This document shows, piece after piece, positions 36,864 to 38,219 of a stretch of 38,219 nucleotides of DNA. This stretch comes from Marinobacter sp. Lineage in GTDB: Bacteria; Pseudomonadota; Gammaproteobacteria; Pseudomonadales; Oleiphilaceae. The notes under the pieces were generated by a model that saw only the letters and a list, made by a program, of their open reading frames with translations, was not told the origin of the DNA and searched no databases. The translations under genes and the position numbers were made by a program. The DNA lies in NCBI GenBank assembly GCA_022565395.1, contig JAIUMV010000033.1, positions 1 to 38,219 of the forward strand, in the 5' to 3' direction. Position 1 is the first letter of the stretch; each line of letters starts with the position of its first letter.

Positions 36864-37679
36864 TTACCCGCCCAGCTTGTTGAGCTGAGGGGGCAGGCGC
36901 TGCTCCACAGAGCGCCTCAGCAAGGGGCAGTCAAAGCTCAGGTACACGGCGGTGAGTTGCAGGGGCTCGCTGCCAGCCTTCCCGTATAGCCGGTCGTTGA
37001 CGATAGGATGGCCGATGCCCGCCAGGTGCTGCCGAATCTGATGCTTGCGTCCGGTTTCTATGGTGACCTGCAGCAGGGTGGTCTGGCTGTCCACGTCCTG
37101 GCTGAGGGTGGTGATGCGACTGATGGAGGCTTTGTTATCCAAAGGCGCGTCTATGATCTGGTTATCACTATCCAAAAGACCCGTAACCCGTGCCTGATAG
37201 ACCTTGGTCATTGTGCGTTCGACAAAGCACTGAGAGAGGGCTGCGGCAGCCTTGGGATCATGGGCGATAACCATCAGCCCGGCGGCGTCAGCGTCCAGCC
37301 GGTGAACCAGAAAGCAGGGTCGCGCCAGAGCCTGCTCTGCCAGCCGTAGCAGCGCGCAATGATCGCCCCACTGTGAGCCCTGTGCCAGCAAGCCGTGAGG
37401 CTTATACCAGAAGCTATAGTGGCCATGATCGGCTAGTAGCAGCGGTTGCTCTGGCGTGCGGGCCAGCACCTGCTCGTCGTAGAACAGCTGCAGCCGTGTT
37501 CCGGCCTTCAGTTCCCGTTTGGCCTTACGCAGCCGTACCTGCTTGCCTTTATAGTTCCACCAGCAGGCGCCTTTGGCCATGGCATCCTTGATGCGCTGCT
37601 TCGGCAGCCCAGACTCAGCAGCCAGTACATCAACGGCTACACCGGTGCTGGGCAGGACAAGATCGATGATTTTTCTCAT
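36864..37679 (-). CDS. RluA-family RNA pseudouridine synthase
   Basis: From ATG 37679 the 271-residue product has WYKPHGLLAQG, then HRLDADAAG with catalytic D129 (the family's usual motif is HRLDxxTSG, so the last part is altered), and TGRKHQIRQHLAGIGHPIVND. It isomerises uridine in rRNA or tRNA; which site cannot be predicted. An N-terminal basic region (about 1-70) resembles a small S4-like domain. The frame extends upstream to 37826 without family similarity. Confidence 0.88.
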   Translation of the reverse strand: MRKIIDLVLPSTGVAVDVLAAESGLPKQRIKDAMAKGACWWNYKGKQVRLRKAKRELKAGTRLQLFYDEQVLARTPEQPLLLADHGHYSFWYKPHGLLAQGSQWGDHCALLRLAEQALARPCFLVHRLDADAAGLMVIAHDPKAAAALSQCFVERTMTKVYQARVTGLLDSDNQIIDAPLDNKASISRITTLSQDVDSQTTLLQVTIETGRKHQIRQHLAGIGHPIVNDRLYGKAGSEPLQLTAVYLSFDCPLLRRSVEQRLPPQLNKLGG

Positions 37680-37828
37680 AACAGGGGTGCCGATAGCGGA
37701 AAAGAGGGGAGTATAACCGAACCCGCTGCTGGAGAGGACCAATGTGCACGCCACAATCCTCGCCCTTTCAGGAAAGTGGCAAGCCGCGAGATCCCGGCTT
37801 TGACCACCTAGGTCTGTACCTGACATAA

Positions 37829-37941
37829 CCCTCTCCCCTCAAGGGAGAGGGGCTAATACGAGACGAGTTCGACCGCGATATTCTGCCAATATGCACAACG
37901 TAATGCCCTCTCCCTTGAGGGGAGAGGGCAGGGTGAGGGTG
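37829..37941. repeat. Palindrome-armed repeat, copy 1
   Basis: The left arm (37829-37852) and right arm (37906-37941) are each nearly palindromic (CCCTCTCCC / GGGAGAGGG) and inverted to each other; between them is a 53-bp core starting CTAATACGAGACGAG. The core repeats at 38158-38210 with two mismatches. The left arm lacks the outer CACCCTCACCC seen in copy 2. It resembles a non-coding, MITE- or REP-like dispersed repeat. Confidence 0.85.
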
Positions 37942-37949
37942 AAATAAAA

Positions 37950-38111
37950 CGCCCCGCAGGGGCCATCCTCTGTGTCAGCCCTAAACTTTTATTTTGTTGG
38001 TAGAACCGGGCGGATGATGCGGGTTACGCCCTTACCCTTCGGGACCGTTGCGGTAGGTCGAAACCGCCGATCTCTATTTTACCAGGGCAAAGATGTGGCC
38101 CCTGCGGGGCG
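37950..38111. repeat. 162-bp segment bounded by 16-bp perfect inverted repeats
   Basis: CGCCCCGCAGGGGCCA (37950-37965) is the exact reverse complement of 38096-38111. The 130 bases between hold no convincing gene; part (around 38010-38050) has GCGGGTTACGCCC, a common dispersed-repeat phrase. No clear target duplication flanks it. Confidence 0.65.
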
Positions 38112-38118
38112 CGCCAGC

Positions 38119-38219
38119 CACCCTCACCCCAACCCCTCTCCCCTCAAGGGAGAGGGGCTAATACGAGACGAGTTCGGCCGCGATATTATGCCAATATGCA
38201 CAACGTAATGCCCTCTCCC
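38119..38219. repeat. Palindrome-armed repeat, copy 2 (runs off the window)
   Basis: The left arm 38119-38157 begins CACCCTCACCCC and contains the CCCTCTCCCC/GGGAGAGGGG palindrome; the core 38158-38210 matches copy 1 at 51 of 53 bases; the right arm starts at 38211 and is cut by the window end. The left arm is also inverted to the right arm of copy 1, so the block from 37906 to 38157 is itself a large inverted repeat. Confidence 0.85.

Noticed and set aside
37972-38208. Open frame ending in a PHPNPSPLKGEG-type peptide
   Set aside because: It is translated from the dispersed repeat; such peptides are a known sign of misannotated repeats.
37829-38219. CRISPR array
   Set aside because: Only two repeat units, long palindromic arms and no spacers of regular size; no cas genes.

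Overview
This window reads as a chromosomal segment of a gammaproteobacterium of the Pseudomonadales/Oceanospirillales type, possibly close to Alcanivorax or Marinobacter. The evidence is gene order and product identity: xseA/guaB-guaA-tadA, aspS-ruvCAB-ybgC-tolQRAB-pal-cpoB-tRNA-Lys, and nadA/bepA-tusA-perM/bcp/dapA-bamC-purC follow the order known from pseudomonads with a few genes missing, and a FabR-type regulator is present. The genus is an inference; nothing here proves it.

Region 1 (1 to about 3160) is an AT-rich accessory patch unlike the rest. It holds a truncated IS3-family transposase, two gap-free paralogues of a tiny three-helix membrane protein, a 14-bp direct repeat with a 21-bp period, a badly decayed gene of unknown family (a frame change at an A-AAA-AAG run plus two internal stops), another small membrane protein, and a secreted-protein gene cut after its signal peptide, beside a 26-bp perfect palindrome and an IS30-family relic. 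No toxin, effector or phage gene is visible. The layout resembles an orphan immunity-gene graveyard, but that is inference.

Region 2 (3200 to 9640) holds a CWC zinc-ribbon protein overlapping a nucleoside deoxyribosyltransferase, a small lipoprotein, a NUDIX hydrolase, and on the minus strand a cold-shock protein, a short DUF1338 enzyme, a PrpE-type acyl-CoA synthetase and xseA.

Region 3 (9640 to 17150) covers GMP synthesis (guaB, guaA), tRNA adenosine deamination (tadA), nucleotide sugars (galE, ugd), a HIT protein and fabR. Region 4 (17150 to 27360) runs fmdB-like, aspS, ruvC, ruvA, ruvB, ybgC and the complete Tol-Pal set. yebC, usually found between aspS and ruvC, is absent; a perfect 15-bp hairpin stands in that gap.

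Region 5 (27390 to 37680) carries tRNA-Lys(TTT) with promoter and terminator, nadA, bepA, tusA, perM, a PrxQ-type peroxiredoxin, dapA, bamC, purC, an outer-membrane beta-barrel protein, a UDP-glucuronate 4-epimerase-like gene and an RluA-family pseudouridine synthase. Together galE, ugd and the last epimerase could interconvert UDP-glucose, UDP-galactose, UDP-glucuronate and UDP-galacturonate for surface polysaccharide. Several convergent gene pairs end in perfect hairpins that overlap or abut the stop codons.

Region 6 (37829 to the end) is a block of repeats: two direct copies of a palindrome-armed element with a 53-bp core, separated by a 162-bp segment bounded by 16-bp perfect inverted repeats. 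The second copy runs off the window.
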